Positions 5,401-6,806 of a stretch of DNA of 6,806 nucleotides are shown in pieces (the stretch's first letter is position 1; the number at the start of each line of letters is the position of its first letter). Origin of the DNA: a bacterium (lineage in GTDB: Bacteria > Patescibacteriota > Saccharimonadia > Saccharimonadales > UBA4665); NCBI GenBank assembly GCA_021788675.1, contig JAJYKI010000040.1, positions 1 to 6,806 on the forward strand, given 5' to 3'. Both the position numbers and the translations under genes were made by a program. The notes under the pieces are model-generated. The model ran no database searches and had not been told where the DNA came from. It worked only from the letters and a program-made list of their open reading frames with translations.

Positions 5401-6249
5401 TTAATTGTGGTTTCTTTTTTTGGTACCAGCTTTTATTTCATCAATGGCTTCTTGTATCTCGCCTTTTATTATTAATTCGCTATTTAATAATTTGGTGTAT
5501 TTATAGTTATCTAGATTTTGATTTTCCAGATAATCCAAGACAAATTTTGCTTTGGTATATCCTTCCATGGGGTCGACTATCTGTTCATCCATTATTCTGT
5601 CGGCAAGGAAGTGAAGCGCGTAGTCCTTTTTCACAAGACCGCCGTAATCAAATACTGGCTTTATCATATCGATCACTTGGTTGGCATTGACTGTGATTGG
5701 ACTATCTGATTCCCATTGCCAATTGCCTTTGCGCCACTCATCAGTATGAGTGGTCGCGACAACCAAGTTCGAATTATCATGCATAATTAATTCAACGAAT
5801 TTCATATATTCTTCGGAATAGCGCATGGCACTAGTTCTTGTACGCTTACCTTTGTATCCGACGAAATCCAGATTATCTAGAAGTATAAGTCCTCCTAGAT
5901 ATCGGGTGTGTTTAACATACTCATTAAGTAGAGGACCTATATTTTGTAAGCCGTCATGACGTCCACCATTGATGTGGCTTTTTAAAAATAAACTAGATAC
6001 CCCAGCCTGATAAGCAGATAAGTGTATAGCGGATAGTATTTCAGATTTACCCGCTCCCGGCTGTCCCTGTACACGTACGGCTTTAAATTGTTCTGCTATA
6101 GAAATGATAGGCTCGAATTCGACAAACGTCTCGTTTTCAAGCATATTTTTACTAAAATCGTTGCGGCCGAAAATTATCTCAATGCCGTAACCGTTTTTTT
6201 TGTTTGAGTAAACTCTCATATCCGGATGAGCTAAAGTGGTTGTATACAT
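5401..6249 (-). CDS. P-loop (AAA+-like) ATPase of unknown role
   Basis: The 282-residue soluble protein has a Walker A motif GQPGAGKS (62-69, K68), a Walker B LILLDNLDF (121-129, D125) and a sensor-1-like strand 'NLVVATTHTDEWR' (161-173). The Walker A to Walker B distance and this order fit AAA+ or DnaA/IstB-like ATPases rather than ABC proteins; no ABC signature is present. Residues 1-55 before the P-loop and the region after about 185 have no recognisable domain; the last 20 residues are Lys- and Asn-rich. There is no membrane segment. It does not look like DnaA or a clamp loader, because the helix-turn-helix and zinc motifs are absent. It lies between uppS and the debranching enzyme gene on one strand but appears to have its own start signals, so neighbours give no clear clue. 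Met11 is an alternative start; the first ATG fits the upstream -10. Confidence 0.75.
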   Translation of the reverse strand: MYTTTLAHPDMRVYSNKKNGYGIEIIFGRNDFSKNMLENETFVEFEPIISIAEQFKAVRVQGQPGAGKSEILSAIHLSAYQAGVSSLFLKSHINGGRHDGLQNIGPLLNEYVKHTRYLGGLILLDNLDFVGYKGKRTRTSAMRYSEEYMKFVELIMHDNSNLVVATTHTDEWRKGNWQWESDSPITVNANQVIDMIKPVFDYGGLVKKDYALHFLADRIMDEQIVDPMEGYTKAKFVLDYLENQNLDNYKYTKLLNSELIIKGEIQEAIDEIKAGTKKRNHN

Positions 6250-6255
6250 AGTTTC

Positions 6256-6261
6256 ATAATA
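6256..6261 (-). promoter_or_regulatory. -10-like element six bases before the ATPase start
   Basis: On the minus strand TATTAT is followed by six bases (GAAACT) and the ATG at 6249, the same spacing as at the DUF1905/OmdA gene. No convincing -35 or TGn extension is present; GC-rich DNA lies immediately upstream. A leaderless start is possible. A perfect TATAAT at 6313-6308 would instead give a leader of about 50 bases. Confidence 0.35.
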
Positions 6262-6262
6262 A

Positions 6263-6290
6263 GCGGGTCCGCCCCATGAGCGAACTCACG
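6263..6290 (-). promoter_or_regulatory. Two adjacent GC-rich hairpins upstream of the ATPase gene
   Basis: On the minus strand CGTGAG-TTCG-CTCATG (6290-6275) can form a six-pair stem, one pair being G-U, with a UUCG loop. It is followed at once by GGG-CGGA-CCC (6274-6265). The block is much more GC-rich than the flanking AT-rich spacer. It may be a structured leader if transcription starts upstream, or a DNA-level site. Confidence 0.35.
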
Positions 6291-6298
6291 TAATCTAT

Positions 6299-6323
6299 AA
6301 AAAAAAAATTATAACCAGGTTAT
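6299..6323 (-). terminator. Intrinsic terminator of the debranching enzyme gene
   Basis: On the minus strand ATAAC-CTG-GTTAT forms a short five-pair stem, followed by AA and a run of ten T residues. It lies about 60 bases after the stop of the debranching enzyme gene. The stem is weak but the U-tract is long, so a role in ending that transcript is likely. Confidence 0.5.
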
Positions 6324-6384
6324 TAAAACACAAGAAGGAAAGAAAAACAATTATGTTATATGCACATTTTTATTAGTCTTAATT

Positions 6385-6806
6385 CTAGCACCAGATTTCC
6401 ATAATTCTTAGTATCTCAGAAACACTCCAGGCTTGTGATGTGGTACCTCCCGGCTCATATGGAGGATTGCCTGAAAACAATTCCGGTATGGACTTAAACT
6501 CGCTATCCAGACAAAATTTCACTAATGGCGCTATTATCTGTGCGACTTCTTCTTTTATGTCAGTTCTAGACACGCCTCGTGCCGTTCTTATTGGTACTAA
6601 AGCGTCACAGTACGGCCCAATTAACCAGGGCCAAGCCGAGCCTTGATGATAAGCCGGATCTTTTTCGGCTATTGGCTTAAAGGTATCATAGCTTCCTATA
6701 TAATCAGGGTCGTCGCGTGACAGCGTCCGTAGCCCGCCTGGCGTCAAAAGTTTTGTACGAATAGCATGCATGGCTTTAATGCTAAACTCAAGTGGAATTA
6801 AATCAC
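6385..6806 (-). CDS. Glycogen debranching enzyme (amylo-alpha-1,6-glucosidase) C-terminal end, 5' part missing
   Basis: The frame enters from the right edge and runs 139 codons to a TAG; the codons before the internal ATG at 6771 continue the same domain (DLIPLEFSIKA), so that ATG is not the start. In the fragment, LLTPGGLRTLSRDDPDY (19-35), DPAYHQGSAWPWLIGPY (49-65) and 'SIPELFSGNPPYEPGG' (105-120) with 'SQAWSVSEILR' (123-133) match the C-terminal (alpha/alpha)6-barrel of the bacterial debranching glucosidase family. This enzyme removes alpha-1,6-linked glucose stubs from glycogen or similar glucans in the cytoplasm. The glutamate in 'IPELFSG' is in the conserved region expected near the active site. 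Full-length relatives are several hundred residues, so most of the protein lies outside the window. The gene ends before a short hairpin and T-run. Confidence 0.93.
   Translation of the reverse strand, partial: DLIPLEFSIKAMHAIRTKLLTPGGLRTLSRDDPDYIGSYDTFKPIAEKDPAYHQGSAWPWLIGPYCDALVPIRTARGVSRTDIKEEVAQIIAPLVKFCLDSEFKSIPELFSGNPPYEPGGTTSQAWSVSEILRIMEIWC

Noticed and set aside
5518..5709. Plus-strand open frame of 63 codons
   Set aside because: It is antisense to the ATPase gene, with no start signals and no recognisable domain.
6440..6646. Plus-strand open frame of 68 codons
   Set aside because: It is antisense to the well-supported debranching enzyme fragment.
6769..6771. ATG as the true start of a short 128-residue protein
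   Set aside because: The frame stays open to the right edge and the upstream codons continue the conserved debranching enzyme sequence.

Overview
The window looks like chromosomal DNA from a small-genome bacterium of the Candidate Phyla Radiation (Patescibacteria), most likely Saccharibacteria (TM7) or a close relative. This is inference. It rests on moderate-to-low G+C content, short single-gene transcription units on alternating strands, almost no Shine-Dalgarno sequences, short and partly degenerate members of common families, small exported proteins of unknown function, and a standard genetic code (long frames free of in-frame UGA). I see no mobile element, CRISPR array, tRNA or rRNA.

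Layout, left to right: (1) a secreted NodB-fold polysaccharide deacetylase with a C-terminal carbohydrate-binding-like region, minus strand, cut by the left edge; (2) a short six-helix protein of the cation diffusion facilitator (CDF) type, plus; (3) a short-chain dehydrogenase with pteridine-reductase-like active-site spacing, minus; (4) a small membrane-anchored, exported protein with eight cysteines in four paired repeats, plus; (5) a DUF1905/YdeI-OmpD-associated protein, minus; (6) a Nudix hydrolase, plus; (7) undecaprenyl diphosphate synthase UppS, minus; (8) a P-loop (AAA+-like) ATPase of unknown role, minus; (9) the C-terminal end of a glycogen debranching enzyme (amylo-alpha-1,6-glucosidase), minus, cut by the right edge. 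The longest stretch without a gene is the 214-base divergent region 1255-1468, so no non-coding gap exceeds 300 bases.

The genes do not form one pathway. Broad themes are envelope and polysaccharide work (deacetylase, UppS, debranching enzyme), metal or membrane transport (CDF), redox or cofactor salvage (SDR, Nudix) and an exported disulfide-type protein. Three convergent pairs are packed with gaps of 4, 19 and 3 bases, and two of those junctions sit on small palindromes. Several start codons have a -10-like hexamer only 6-9 bases upstream and no Shine-Dalgarno sequence, which suggests leaderless transcripts. The least explained items are the cysteine-paired repeat protein (2931-3470), the orphan ATPase (5401-6249) with GC-rich hairpins in front of it, and the promoter architecture. 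I found no convincing new multi-gene system.
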